This document shows, piece after piece, positions 36,660 to 46,297 of a stretch of 64,000 nucleotides of DNA. The stretch lies in contig NZ_QLYY01000017.1 in assembly GCF_003350295.1 (NCBI RefSeq), positions 103,399 through 167,398 of the forward strand, written 5' to 3'. A model generated the notes under the pieces. The model saw only the letters and a program-made list of their open reading frames with translations. It ran no database searches and had not been told where the DNA came from. Every line of letters starts with the position of its first letter. Within the stretch, counting starts at the first letter, position 1. This DNA comes from Vibrio tetraodonis. GTDB lineage: Bacteria > Pseudomonadota > Gammaproteobacteria > Enterobacterales > Vibrionaceae. The position numbers and the translations under genes were made by a program.

Positions 36660-37090
36660 TTCCCATTTAAGTATTCCGCTATTTCCTGCTGTCTTTGCAA
36701 AGCTTCCTAGTAGGATTGCCCCAATCGATTGAGGCGACCTGTGGCTTTGTTTGATTAAGCCGAAAAACAGGCCTTGGTACTGTGTAGAAGAGTGAAGCGT
36801 GAGGCTTATGGCCTGTGAAGGGGATTTGACGATGGTGGATGGCTCGAAGAAATCTGTTGGCTGTCAAATCAAGTTCAAAAAATATGTGAACTAGTACGGT
36901 ATTTTAAATTAATTTCATAGTCTAAAAATGCTTTTTGTCTGGCTGGTTTGTGGTCTATCAACGAGTGGCGGCGTAAATCTTGGTTTTAAATTGAAGGTTT
37001 TACTAGTGAAAATCACTATTTTGGCTGTCATTTGGACACTTTTCATTTGGCACGTGTGGTGGTAGATTCGCCCTCACATTTGATTATTTT
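36660..37090. other. gap between lafB and the T6SS island, with a possible dispersed Vibrio repeat
   Basis: No flagellin gene is present in this gap of about 490 bases upstream of the sigma-54 promoter. Bases 36679-36867 (minus frame) give an ORF beginning MTANRFLRAIHHRQIPF and holding KPHASLFYTVPRPVFR. From memory, near-identical short ORFs recur in many Vibrio genomes as products of a dispersed intergenic repeat rather than real genes. Short matched segments such as AACAGGCC and GGCCTGT point to local secondary structure. The plus-strand promoter of the T6SS genes should be near 37000-37080. Confidence 0.45.
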
Positions 37091-37561
37091 ATGAGTATGA
37101 TGGCCATGAGCGCGACTATTCTGGGTTCTGATCAAGCTTTTCGCTGCGCACGTTTCGGACAGATCAAACAGATCCACCCTGACAGCCAACAAGTCAACGT
37201 TGATTTTGAAGACAACCCAGCAGGTGAACCTATTTGGGCCTCGATTGGCCGACCATTTAGCCGCGCGCAGATTAATTTGGCGATCGATAATCAGCTCGAA
37301 TGCAAGATTGAGTTTATGAACAGCGATCCGTCATTGCCTATTTTGCGAGACATTTATTTCTCTTGTCTTGATAAAAGAGAGCTAGTGATCAAAGCAGAAA
37401 AGGTGGTGTTGGAAGGCACAAAATCCGTCACCTTGCAAAGTAATAAGGCCTCAACGCATTATGATGGTCGCAGCGGCCGAGTGACGACCAAAGCTCAGTA
37501 CATCACCTCACAGGCCGAAAAGACGCAAAAAATTAAAGCCAGAAAAATTGACCTTAACTAG
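37091..37561 (+). CDS. DUF6484-type T6SS-associated protein
   Basis: 156 residues. The pattern FGQIKQIHPDSQQVNVDFED followed by NPAGEPIWASIGRPF and IEFMNSDPSLPILRDI resembles DUF6484, a small baseplate/OB-like domain found beside DUF4150 effectors and VgrG proteins. A beta-rich C-terminal part (VVLEGTKSVTLQSNKAS) recalls the VgrG tail. It probably helps load the effector encoded 57 bases downstream on the T6SS spike. The start is uncertain: several in-frame ATGs lie within 18 bases and none has a strong RBS. Confidence 0.72.
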   Translation: MSMMAMSATILGSDQAFRCARFGQIKQIHPDSQQVNVDFEDNPAGEPIWASIGRPFSRAQINLAIDNQLECKIEFMNSDPSLPILRDIYFSCLDKRELVIKAEKVVLEGTKSVTLQSNKASTHYDGRSGRVTTKAQYITSQAEKTQKIKARKIDLN

Positions 37562-37617
37562 CCTTTTTCGCCATTAAAACACGAACCAATCAATCGCTCC
37601 CACGACGAGAATAGAGT

Positions 37618-40600
37618 ATGCCAGTCACTATCAATGCTAATGGATTAAGTATCGTTCACAAAGGGTCAGGCGGTGAAGCTAACGCTTCTTCTCCGGATGT
37701 GTGTTTAACGACCGTTGGACCGGCGGTTGTGCGTATTCCCTACGGTAACAACGCCAAGTCCGCCGACCTTGTCGAGGGCACGGCGACAGTGAGCGCTGAT
37801 GGTGGCAATAGCATTGCGCTCAAAGGCAGTAAATTTGCGGTCAGTACTGGTGATGCTGATGGTGACCAAAAAGGGGTATCGTCGGGAACGATTGAAGATG
37901 AAGCCGAATTTACTTCTGCTTCAGCCAATGTGCTTATGGAAGGTAAAGGCGTAGCACGCCTAAGCGACCAAATGACCATGAACAAGGGCAACACCATTTG
38001 TAGCGGTGTACAAAACCCAAGTGTGACGGTTGCCCCTGAGCTTGATATTCCCTCAACGTGCGAGATATGTGTGCGTTATCCCAACGGTAAGCGTCTGACC
38101 AATGCCCCTTACGCATTAACCGATGAAGGGATTACGCCACTTGGTGCTGGCGCGTTAGATGGTTCAGGTAAGTCTTTTGTTTCTAGTTTAATGCCAGGTA
38201 AAGTCAAATTGGTGATGCAAGAGAGCCAAGATGCTTTTTGTCTTTCTCCAGTTCGGCGCACCAATCCGCATTGCATTGAAGAAATCAGTGACGACGATTT
38301 TTTCGATAAGGCGCGAAAACGTAATCAAGGCTTTTGGCAACCGACAAGGGTAGAAACGGGGCTGGCACCATGGGGCGCGATTGGCCATGAGCTTACCACC
38401 GACCGTTACTTTCAAGATATTGTTGGGCTAGAAACACGCCTGCATTTTACCCACTTGCACCCAGCAACCGAGTTCAGCTTAGAAAAATCCTGTGAGACTT
38501 TGGTTGGCAATCTAAATATGCCACTGCCACACACCACAGAAGCCATGCTCGCCTATACCATGCCGATGATACTGGAAGAGGGTGAAATACTCTCGGCCAT
38601 ACTTCGTCTTGCGCCTTATGAAACCACAGATCGTCTGCTGGCTTTCATACGCGCCCGTGGTGAGGGGAACCCGCAATCTTACCTTAACGATTATGATTGG
38701 GCGGCAGCGAAGAAAGCCGTGAATGAAAGCTTCGACAGTTTGCTGAAAAAGCTTCAATCTAGGTTGGAGTTTTTGCGCGATCAAGCCAGCAAACTTAAAT
38801 ACGCCTATTTATCCGATGAGCTCTTTAACAAGCACATCAACACCATTAAGACCTACGGCAAGGGGTTAACTGAGCTTATCGCAGGCGTGTTTGCCAAAAT
38901 GCAGCTTAGGGTGTCTACGTTAATGAGCAATACCGCTAATGTTAAGGTAATTAAAGCCGCTGACAACGTCTATTCTGCTGAAGCTGGGGTAATTGAAGCC
39001 GTAGTCAATACCACCGAAACACTCGATTTGGTCGAGCCCTTTATGAACGAAGTGGCGGGCAAAATTGCCGATGTGTTGCCGATTTACCCAGTGCGCTATG
39101 GCTATGCCAACTTCTTTGACACCATTATGCCTGCCCAAGCGCCGCCCACTCTGCCAGAAATGGCCAGCGCTTCCGGCCTTAATGAAACTGGCGGTTATAT
39201 CTTGCGCCTTTTACGTGAAGGCTGGATTTACATCAAAGAAGAAGAGGGCAAAGCCGATAATCAGCAGATCCATATCTTCCGCTACGCGCAAACCGAAACC
39301 GCGACTGGTGTGATTGAAAAGTTTGAGAAATACTATTTCACCAACGAAGAAAACGCCCAAGACGGCTTAACGCTCGATATCTCATCCGGCGCGACTTTCT
39401 ATCCATTTGCTTTTGTCACCAATGGCACACAAAAAATCTCGATTGCTTACTCAGAGCACGAATGGGCCGCTGACATCATAGACAAGATGAACAGCGACCA
39501 AGAATGGCGCACCAAAGCCATGCAGCAAGCCGACATGAGCGCCAGCGATGACTTTAGCGACACCGCCACTCAAGATACCTTAAGTAGTTTGGTGGAAGAT
39601 TACCGCAGCCATGATGTGAAATGGTTAGCGGATAAAAGCAAAGACAAGCCCAGTAAATACGGCTTGGATGTGTTCACCACGGCTAAAAACTACTACCTTG
39701 CTGCTGATGAGCTGGTTGAAACCATGCAAAAAAGCCACAGTGAACAAAAAGACGGTACTCTTATCGCCTTGTTTGATCCTGTCGGGCGGCAGGCGGATAT
39801 AGCATTTGCATTAACAGTGATGACGGTTTGGGAAGAAAAAGATCGATCAAACAAACGTTATCCTAGAGAGATTGCTAAATTTCTTAACCAATCATTCCTG
39901 AATGAAAAAGCGCACCCTGAAGTGAGAGAAGCCGCGCTAGAGCATCTTAATGTGGAAGCTTTGAATGCTTTCAACAAAGAAACGACAGAACTACAAACGG
40001 CTTTTAGCGAATTTAGGGCTAAGGTAGTGGATCTATACGCAAGCTACGCTTATCAAGAATTATCAGACGGAGGTTTAGGGTCTTTAGATACTTACTTGAA
40101 AATGTATTTTGACATTAAATCTGATGCGCTTTCACACCCTGAAGTGGAAGCAATGAAAATTGCGGGTTTAACAGAGAGCATTTTTGAAGGTGTGAGTTCT
40201 TCAAAAGAAGGACAAGAACTATTAGTTGAAATGATTGATGCTGCGTATGAAAATGACGAAGATTTGCAAAACTCAAACAACACTTTCTATTTACTTATAG
40301 AGCAGCTTAAGAAGACCCTTACTCAATGTAGAGTTGGCACAGAATGGAGTGAAGTTATTCAGCGTACTCCAGAGGTGTTTGGTAACCTTTGGGCCAATGC
40401 TCGTGCCACAAAAATATATGGCAAGCAGTTGGCAAAAGAGTTTAGAACCAAGCTTTCTGCTAAAGCGATAAATGAAATAGCTGACTCCTTGTTGCCTACT
40501 TTTTACCACAAAGTCGCAGGTATCACTATTACGGGTAACTCGGTTAATGTTACGCAAGAGAAGCTTGCAGAAATTCTTGCAAGTCACATTGATTCTGGTG

Positions 40601-41952
40601 GGAAAAGTACACTTAATATATCTATTGCTCAAAAGCACTTAACTTGGGCTAAAAAGCTAACAAAATCGGTGAATGCGAAACAAGCAAATTACCAATCCAA
40701 AGTGTTCAGACTACCAGAAATATCAGTAGAGCTTGTACCTTTATTGAATGGTAAGCCTAAAGTTGGACCTGTTTCTGATTGGTTAGGGGTTGTTGGAGGC
40801 GGCGCCACGACTGCTCTGTCATGGTTCGTAAACCAACATACTCTCTACTCAGTTCTTGCACAAAGTGATCATCAATCTGCTGATCCACTTGTAAGGTCTA
40901 AATTAGCCTATGATACCTTTAACCTAATTTCTGCGTTGGCTGCAATTACTGTTGACTCAGCATCCGTTGGTAAGACGGCACTGGATATTTCTGCTCGAGT
41001 GACTAAAGCATTGGGTAGCGATGCACTGGCTGCCAAAGTATTGCCGAAAATTAGCACTGGTCAGTTGAGGCTAGGAACGTTTCTGGCTGCGAAGCTTACT
41101 GCAAGCCTAATTATTGGAGCTAATTTAGCCATGGCCGTTATATCAGGGTTAGATAGCAGAAATGATTGGCAGAAAGGTAATATTGGGGGAGCTATTGGTA
41201 ACGCGGCTTTTTCTGCTTCAGCGGTATCATTTGGTGTTGGGGCGGCTGGCTCTATCTTGGGTATATCAACAACTGGGATAGCCATATGTACTGGTATTGG
41301 CTTTGCCCTCCTAGCATTGGGTGGCCTAATCACATGGTTTTACAGTCGAAGTCAGATTGAAAATTTACTTGCTAGTTGTTTTTGGGGTAAAGATGAATTG
41401 TACTCATTTTGGTATTTTGAAAAAGGAGGTAGTTTGGATATTGCTACAAGAATTAATGTAGCCAGTACTATTTCTAAGCGGAAAGACATCCAAACTGCTT
41501 TTGCTATAGAGGTTCAGGAATTTGCGAACCTTTTACTACATCCTTCGGTTGAAGTTCAGAAGGAAGGTGATTTTCTTAGTCCGAACCAAAACGCTGTATA
41601 CCAATTCAAGCTACCAGCTTATGTAGATAGGGTATCTGAAGTTTTTGGTTCTATACAGAAGCTAAAAGTAGATATTAGACAGCCTATTCAGAGTATGGGT
41701 CAAGTAGAGTTGGATGAAAACGCAACTCAAGCTTTCTCAAATGCCCTAAGTCTGGCACTAAAAGATCCTAGTAAACATAAACTTGAAGATGGTATGTTAC
41801 ATTTGACTGTAGAAGTTGAGCAACCTAAAGACTCATATTTGTATTGGTATTACCAACCAGAACCAAGTGTTATGGTTCCAAAGCGCATGCTCACCTACGA
41901 TGGTCTTGCCAAGCAAGCATTTATTGGAATGAAAGACGATAAATTCCTATAG
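37618..41952 (+). CDS. T6SS effector: DUF4150 (PAAR-like) + VasX-like toxin, 1,444 aa
   Basis: Residues ~20-140 are a DUF4150/PAAR-like spike tip (PDVCLTTVGPAVVRIPYGNN, ARLSDQMTMNKGNTICSG). Residues ~485-640 resemble the VasX N-terminal region (RYGYANFF, LREGWIYIKEEEG, IAYSEHEWAADII, KAMQQADMS). Residues ~1155-1245 hold strongly hydrophobic, Gly/Ala-rich segments (LTASLIIGANLAMAVISG, GVGAAGSILGISTTGIAICT, GFALLALGGLITWFY), as expected for a colicin-like membrane-damaging toxin. The gene becomes clearly more AT-rich after about 39,790 (residue ~724), suggesting an exchanged C-terminal module. No T6SS structural genes are in the window, so it is an orphan effector island. Confidence 0.83.
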   Translation: MPVTINANGLSIVHKGSGGEANASSPDVCLTTVGPAVVRIPYGNNAKSADLVEGTATVSADGGNSIALKGSKFAVSTGDADGDQKGVSSGTIEDEAEFTSASANVLMEGKGVARLSDQMTMNKGNTICSGVQNPSVTVAPELDIPSTCEICVRYPNGKRLTNAPYALTDEGITPLGAGALDGSGKSFVSSLMPGKVKLVMQESQDAFCLSPVRRTNPHCIEEISDDDFFDKARKRNQGFWQPTRVETGLAPWGAIGHELTTDRYFQDIVGLETRLHFTHLHPATEFSLEKSCETLVGNLNMPLPHTTEAMLAYTMPMILEEGEILSAILRLAPYETTDRLLAFIRARGEGNPQSYLNDYDWAAAKKAVNESFDSLLKKLQSRLEFLRDQASKLKYAYLSDELFNKHINTIKTYGKGLTELIAGVFAKMQLRVSTLMSNTANVKVIKAADNVYSAEAGVIEAVVNTTETLDLVEPFMNEVAGKIADVLPIYPVRYGYANFFDTIMPAQAPPTLPEMASASGLNETGGYILRLLREGWIYIKEEEGKADNQQIHIFRYAQTETATGVIEKFEKYYFTNEENAQDGLTLDISSGATFYPFAFVTNGTQKISIAYSEHEWAADIIDKMNSDQEWRTKAMQQADMSASDDFSDTATQDTLSSLVEDYRSHDVKWLADKSKDKPSKYGLDVFTTAKNYYLAADELVETMQKSHSEQKDGTLIALFDPVGRQADIAFALTVMTVWEEKDRSNKRYPREIAKFLNQSFLNEKAHPEVREAALEHLNVEALNAFNKETTELQTAFSEFRAKVVDLYASYAYQELSDGGLGSLDTYLKMYFDIKSDALSHPEVEAMKIAGLTESIFEGVSSSKEGQELLVEMIDAAYENDEDLQNSNNTFYLLIEQLKKTLTQCRVGTEWSEVIQRTPEVFGNLWANARATKIYGKQLAKEFRTKLSAKAINEIADSLLPTFYHKVAGITITGNSVNVTQEKLAEILASHIDSGGKSTLNISIAQKHLTWAKKLTKSVNAKQANYQSKVFRLPEISVELVPLLNGKPKVGPVSDWLGVVGGGATTALSWFVNQHTLYSVLAQSDHQSADPLVRSKLAYDTFNLISALAAITVDSASVGKTALDISARVTKALGSDALAAKVLPKISTGQLRLGTFLAAKLTASLIIGANLAMAVISGLDSRNDWQKGNIGGAIGNAAFSASAVSFGVGAAGSILGISTTGIAICTGIGFALLALGGLITWFYSRSQIENLLASCFWGKDELYSFWYFEKGGSLDIATRINVASTISKRKDIQTAFAIEVQEFANLLLHPSVEVQKEGDFLSPNQNAVYQFKLPAYVDRVSEVFGSIQKLKVDIRQPIQSMGQVELDENATQAFSNALSLALKDPSKHKLEDGMLHLTVEVEQPKDSYLYWYYQPEPSVMVPKRMLTYDGLAKQAFIGMKDDKFL

Positions 41953-41964
41953 GAAAAAGAGACA

Positions 41965-42897
41965 ATGAGACGTGGAAAATTTAAACCATTTTGGAAGTTA
42001 GAGCATGCTCGGCCATTTAATGAGTTGCGCACTTGGTTTAGTGAAAAAGTCACACTTGACGCTTATCAAGACCCTCTTAATTCCATTATGTACGTTGATG
42101 ATAATTTTTTATCTATAAGCACGCCATATAATAACTTTCGATTAGCTTTTTTTATTCCTTGGGTCGTAGCATTCTGGATTTTGTTATTTTTGATGGTTAG
42201 TGACTTTGGCCCTAATACAGGTGAAATATCATCTGCCAATGCTATGGTTCAAGCTAAACGAGAGTTAGATATTAGAGGCGAGTCGTACGATCCAAGGGAC
42301 TATGTTTACTATGAAATGCTTGTGGGTGATGATGGTAAAAGCTCTTTGGGTGAATACCTAAATGCCGTAAGCAAATACGGTGGAAAGCTTTATATCAAGA
42401 GGGTTTATACAGACATTGTCATTATATGCGTTCTTTTTGTTATATCGCTGACGAGTACTTTGGCTCTACTTCGGTTCCCTCGTATGGCCGATATCTATTT
42501 TGACCGCCGTAGAAGAATTGTTTACACGTGGCGTTTGGGTAAGGTGGCTGCCTGTCACTTTGATAACCTTGGTTTTCGTGAAACCGCGAATGGTCTTAAT
42601 TTGTTACTCATGAGTGAAAACAAAAAGCGCCAATACTGGCCAGCGAACTTTACTGTTCAACCAACTGGCAGGCCACACTTAAACACTGAGAATGATAACA
42701 CCGAGTTTATCGCACAAGTTTTTGCTTTTATGGATAAAGGAAAAAAGGCGGTTATTACAGGGGAGCGATTTGAGCGCGCTTACCCTAAATCCTACTTATT
42801 TGTTGATAAAAAACCAGACAACTTTGACCATAGAGTAGAAGAAATTCTAAAAAGAGATAGTGAGCTACCAGATCTCTATGCCAAGCATTTGTTTTAA
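41965..42897 (+). CDS. two-TM protein, probable immunity factor copy 1
   Basis: 310 residues with two TM helices (residues ~54-74 and ~150-172) flanking a periplasmic loop. A cytoplasmic C-terminal domain has the shared motif PRMADIYFDRRRRIVYTWR and VFAFMDKGKKAVITGERF. The layout resembles DUF6708-type proteins seen next to T6SS effectors. It lies 12 bases after the effector gene (AAAAGAGA upstream of ATG), the usual place for an immunity gene. The immunity role is inferred from position and membrane topology matching a membrane-active toxin. Confidence 0.7.
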   Translation: MRRGKFKPFWKLEHARPFNELRTWFSEKVTLDAYQDPLNSIMYVDDNFLSISTPYNNFRLAFFIPWVVAFWILLFLMVSDFGPNTGEISSANAMVQAKRELDIRGESYDPRDYVYYEMLVGDDGKSSLGEYLNAVSKYGGKLYIKRVYTDIVIICVLFVISLTSTLALLRFPRMADIYFDRRRRIVYTWRLGKVAACHFDNLGFRETANGLNLLLMSENKKRQYWPANFTVQPTGRPHLNTENDNTEFIAQVFAFMDKGKKAVITGERFERAYPKSYLFVDKKPDNFDHRVEEILKRDSELPDLYAKHLF

Positions 42898-42922
42898 ATT
42901 TAATTTAAGACCATATAAATAA

Positions 42923-43870
42923 ATGAAACGCAGATTTTGGGGCATATTCACCACCAAAGCTCAGCCTTTTTCCAAATGGTGGCAGGAGTTTCGCGCAGAG
43001 GTGGCTGTAATCCCAATGGAAGACCCTCTTGACCCTATCGTCTCTGTTGATGATAAGGTGATAACTATAAGAACCGGTTATCACAGTTTACGTAATGCCA
43101 TAATAGTTCCGCTTATGTTGGCGTTAACTTGTATGGCGACCTACTTTTCCTATGACTCATGGCCGAATTTCCCCTCTCTAGCCGAAGATGCTCATGAAAC
43201 CATAGCACTTATGCAAGAATATCGAAGAACAGGAGATAGACCTTTTTATGATATTGATAAGATGGAAGCTTATCACCAAGCAATGCTCAATGAAGATGGA
43301 AGGGCAAACTTTTTTACTTATATGGAAGCGCAATCTGTTAGGGGAGACTTAGGCCACTTTATAGAGGGTGTGGTTTTGCTAGGTTTAATGTGGATGATAA
43401 CTGTGGCTATGTGGCTACTTTTCCTTCTCAAACCCAGAGATGCTGAAATCTATTTTGACCGCCAACGGCAAATTGTTTATAGCTGGCGCCATGGCAGAGT
43501 GGGCGCGGCCTACTTTGATAAAATGGGTTTAATTGAAAACCACCTTGGCATTAACCTTGTGTTGCAGTTTGAAAACAAAAAACAACAGGGTTACAGCCCA
43601 ATGGCGATTGTTGGTATTGATACTGGCAAGCTGACCTTTCACTCTGAAGCCGATACCACGTATCCACTCGCGCAAATCCTCGCCTTTATGGACCATGGCA
43701 AAAGCGCAGTGATCACTGGCTCTTCTTTTAAGCGTAAACCCGCCAAGTTTTTCTGGCGCATCGATCCTAAACCAGACAACTTGGAGCAACGCGTCAACGC
43801 CGCGCTTAAAGCCGAAGGAGATTTGGTTCATCACTACCAAACCCACAGACCAAAAGGGCATGCGATATAG
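42923..43870 (+). CDS. two-TM protein, probable immunity factor copy 2
   Basis: 315 residues, paralogous to the genes on either side (PRDAEIYFDRQRQIVYSWRHG, ILAFMDHGKSAVITGSSF) but more diverged. The first 500 bases are AT-rich like copy 1, while the last 400 are more GC-rich with different codon use, as if the 3' half came from another source. The RBS is weak; coupling to the upstream gene is possible. Confidence 0.68.
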   Translation: MKRRFWGIFTTKAQPFSKWWQEFRAEVAVIPMEDPLDPIVSVDDKVITIRTGYHSLRNAIIVPLMLALTCMATYFSYDSWPNFPSLAEDAHETIALMQEYRRTGDRPFYDIDKMEAYHQAMLNEDGRANFFTYMEAQSVRGDLGHFIEGVVLLGLMWMITVAMWLLFLLKPRDAEIYFDRQRQIVYSWRHGRVGAAYFDKMGLIENHLGINLVLQFENKKQQGYSPMAIVGIDTGKLTFHSEADTTYPLAQILAFMDHGKSAVITGSSFKRKPAKFFWRIDPKPDNLEQRVNAALKAEGDLVHHYQTHRPKGHAI

Positions 43871-43912
43871 TTAGCAGGATCTGCTCGGGCTATCTACCGT
43901 CTAGGACTAAAA

Positions 43913-44845
43913 ATGCAAAGAACCGATCAAACAACGCCATGGTGGAAAAGGCGTCATGCTCAGCGGTTAACTAACTGGCGGCAAAAGTTTAAAGACACGA
44001 TCGAGCTTGATGCATACGCAGACCCTGGTGAGCCGATAATGTCAGTTGATGATAATGTTTTGTCAATTCGTAATGCGGCACATAATATCCGATTAATCTA
44101 CTTTCTACCATGGGTAATTGGACTGTGGTTGTGTTTTATCTGGATTTTTAATGATATAAAACCAGGTAAAACCGAGACAAACTATGCCGTGCATCGAATC
44201 GCAATTATTGACGAGGGAGGGCGTACTGTTGATTCAAATGAATACAACCTTCATGTATCGATGCTTGGCGAAGAGGGGAAAGTGACTTGGGCGACCTATG
44301 TTCAGGCTATTATGAAATATGGTGACGAAAGTGATAAAAAATATCTTATCCAACAGCTAATAATCCTTGGTGTTCTTGCTTTCGTTACTATCCTTTTTAC
44401 TTTTCTATTGATTCGTTTCCCTCGCCTTGCAGATATTTATTTTGATCGGAAGAGAGGTATTGTTTATACATGGCGCTTTGGAAAAATAGCCGCGTGCCGA
44501 TTTGAAAACCTTGGGCTTAGAGAAGATAAGATAGGGTTGACCCTGTTTTTATACGGCGAAAGCAAAAAGCATCAAAGCGGTTATTGGCCAACACTGTTTG
44601 GCTTGCAGCCAACGGGTAAGGCGCATATGAACAGTGAAGATGACAATACCTTTCTCATGGCTCAACTTTTTGCTTTTATGGATAAAGGCAAAAAAGCGGT
44701 CATCACAGGTGAGAGTTTTTATCGCCCGCAGCCGAAAACATATTTGTACCAAGACAAAAAACCGAAAGACTTTGATAGCAGGTTGGCCGCGATTCTTGCA
44801 AGAGAGCATGAGTTACCAGAGCTATATGCAAAGCATACGTTTTAA
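43913..44845 (+). CDS. two-TM protein, probable immunity factor copy 3
   Basis: 310 residues, closest to copy 1 (FPRLADIYFDRKRGIVYTWR, LFAFMDKGKKAVITGESF, ELPELYAKHTF against ELPDLYAKHLF). It has the same two-TM layout, and AGGA lies before the ATG. Tandem copies of this kind are typical where a cell keeps immunity to several toxin variants. Confidence 0.7.
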   Translation: MQRTDQTTPWWKRRHAQRLTNWRQKFKDTIELDAYADPGEPIMSVDDNVLSIRNAAHNIRLIYFLPWVIGLWLCFIWIFNDIKPGKTETNYAVHRIAIIDEGGRTVDSNEYNLHVSMLGEEGKVTWATYVQAIMKYGDESDKKYLIQQLIILGVLAFVTILFTFLLIRFPRLADIYFDRKRGIVYTWRFGKIAACRFENLGLREDKIGLTLFLYGESKKHQSGYWPTLFGLQPTGKAHMNSEDDNTFLMAQLFAFMDKGKKAVITGESFYRPQPKTYLYQDKKPKDFDSRLAAILAREHELPELYAKHTF

Positions 44846-44891
44846 GTCAACGTGGAATGCAGTTAAAACATATCAAATATAAGGAAAAAAT

Positions 44892-45173
44892 ATGACAGAA
44901 AGTACAAGGGAAACATCATCGCCTGAAGACCCATTTGGACAATTAGATATTACTTATGATCAAACACCTTGGTATCGCCGTCGTTGGTTTCTTTGTGTGA
45001 CTATGCTTCTGTTTATGCCGTTAACATTAATCTTAGTCTTAAGTGGTGAGGTTTATCTAAAGCGTCAAGGAGCGGTTTATAAGATGGAACCCTCGCAGAA
45101 AATACGAGTTGTCATTGCGTGTCTAGTACTTATGTGTGTTGGTTTATTCAGAGTGATAGGACCCGGGTACTAA
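44892..45173 (+). CDS. small two-TM protein ending the T6SS island (93 aa)
   Basis: 93 residues: an acidic N-terminus, then WYRRRWFLCVTMLLFMPLTL, and a second hydrophobic helix near the end (VVIACLVLMCVGLFRVI). AAGGAAA precedes the ATG. It lies 46 bases after copy 3 on the same strand. I do not recognise it. It may be an accessory immunity protein or a remnant of another cassette. Confidence 0.6.
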   Translation: MTESTRETSSPEDPFGQLDITYDQTPWYRRRWFLCVTMLLFMPLTLILVLSGEVYLKRQGAVYKMEPSQKIRVVIACLVLMCVGLFRVIGPGY

Positions 45174-45319
45174 TGCGATCTTCTCGCGTTCTTTATACAC
45201 ATAGGTTTTTGGTCATCGTGCCGAGGAGTCGTGAATCATTGATATTGAAGGTAGGTTTTTAATAAATGGCGTACCTTGTTTCGATAGGTGCGCTTGACCT
45301 AAAAGACAAATTGTAAAGA

Positions 45320-46099
45320 CTAGTGTTTATGTGTTTTTCTCCATAGTGACGGTGTTGTACCCATTTCATTTGTAAACATATAAGTGAAGGCTGACACATT
45401 AGCGTAACCTAAATCAAGCGCAATGGAGGTGATACTTTGATCAGAATTTAGCAGTTGAAGAGCAATAAACAATTTTGCTTTTTGCCTCCAGTCTCTAATA
45501 CTCATGCCTAACTCTGACTCAAACTTTCTAAGTATGGTTCTTTTTGACAAAAAGAAGATCTCTGGAAGTTTATCAATACAACTATTATCACCGATATTTG
45601 AATAGATATAATCACAAATCTTTTGTATTTTCTCATCCCTTGGCCAGGGGATATAGACAGTTTCAGAATATAGTCTTTCAAACTGGTCTGATATCAATGA
45701 CTTTATCTTAGATAAATAACCAGTATGCTCGCCATCCAGAATAGCTCTATCCAGCTCACATATCAGGCTTTTCATCATATCATTGATCTTATAAATATAT
45801 GACTTTTGTACAGATTCAATCTCATCTACATAAAGGCTGCGAAAGGTTGCACCGTACTTGGTTGATGTTGAGTGATTCATACCCGGTGGAATCAGTATTC
45901 CGTGAGAAGATGTGATTAAGTATTTCGATGAATCTATGGTGACGATTAGATCTCCTTTTGTTGCATAAACGAATTGGTACCAAGCGTGGCTATGTTCTGG
46001 AAACCTCTCTCTAGGTAGAAGGTCTTCAGATCTTAACATTACCCCACAGTCAATGCTTCCAATAGAGGGTACTTTCTTGTCCATATTTAAACTCAACAT
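45320..46099 (-). CDS. AraC-family transcriptional regulator
   Basis: 259 residues. An N-terminal cupin-like sensor (ERFPEHSHAWYQFVYATKGD, LITSSHGILIPPGMNHSTST) is followed by two C-terminal HTH motifs (EIFFLSKRTILRKFESELGM and ITSIALDLGYANVSAFTYMF). It is divergent from the MFS transporter at 46.3 kb and very likely controls it. Confidence 0.92.
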   Translation of the reverse strand: MLSLNMDKKVPSIGSIDCGVMLRSEDLLPRERFPEHSHAWYQFVYATKGDLIVTIDSSKYLITSSHGILIPPGMNHSTSTKYGATFRSLYVDEIESVQKSYIYKINDMMKSLICELDRAILDGEHTGYLSKIKSLISDQFERLYSETVYIPWPRDEKIQKICDYIYSNIGDNSCIDKLPEIFFLSKRTILRKFESELGMSIRDWRQKAKLFIALQLLNSDQSITSIALDLGYANVSAFTYMFTNEMGTTPSLWRKTHKH

Positions 46100-46112
46100 T
46101 CAAAGCCAAAAT

Positions 46113-46140
46113 ATGGCTAATAATAGTAACTATTAGTCAT
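46113..46140. promoter_or_regulatory. 10-bp dyad, operator candidate in the araC/MFS gap
   Basis: ATGGCTAATA (46113-46122) and TATTAGTCAT (46131-46140) form an inverted repeat with one mismatch around 8 bases. It lies 14 bases upstream of the AraC-type gene. It could be the binding site of a dimeric regulator, but AraC proteins usually prefer direct repeats. Confidence 0.45.
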
Positions 46141-46186
46141 ACTGTCGAAAGATTTAATCTCTGTGAACCCTATACTGTATTTTTAT

Positions 46187-46205
46187 AATGAATATGATTC
46201 TCATT
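46187..46205 (+). promoter_or_regulatory. Fur-box-like site upstream of the MFS gene
   Basis: AATGAATATGATTCTCATT is 19 bases of near-palindrome with AATGA and TCATT ends, close to the Fur consensus GATAATGATAATCATTATC. It sits about 90 bases before the MFS start. This suggests iron control of the pair. Confidence 0.5.
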
Positions 46206-46297
46206 TAAAATATTAATAATATCATCTTCTTATTTTTTTTAAAAATAATATGCTTAAGTTTAACAATAAACGAAAAAATCACTTCAAAGAGGAAAAA

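Noticed and set aside
36679..36867. 62-codon minus-strand gene
   Set aside because: Not treated as a gene. The sequence looks like a known-type repeat product, lacks an RBS, and has no signal or domain.
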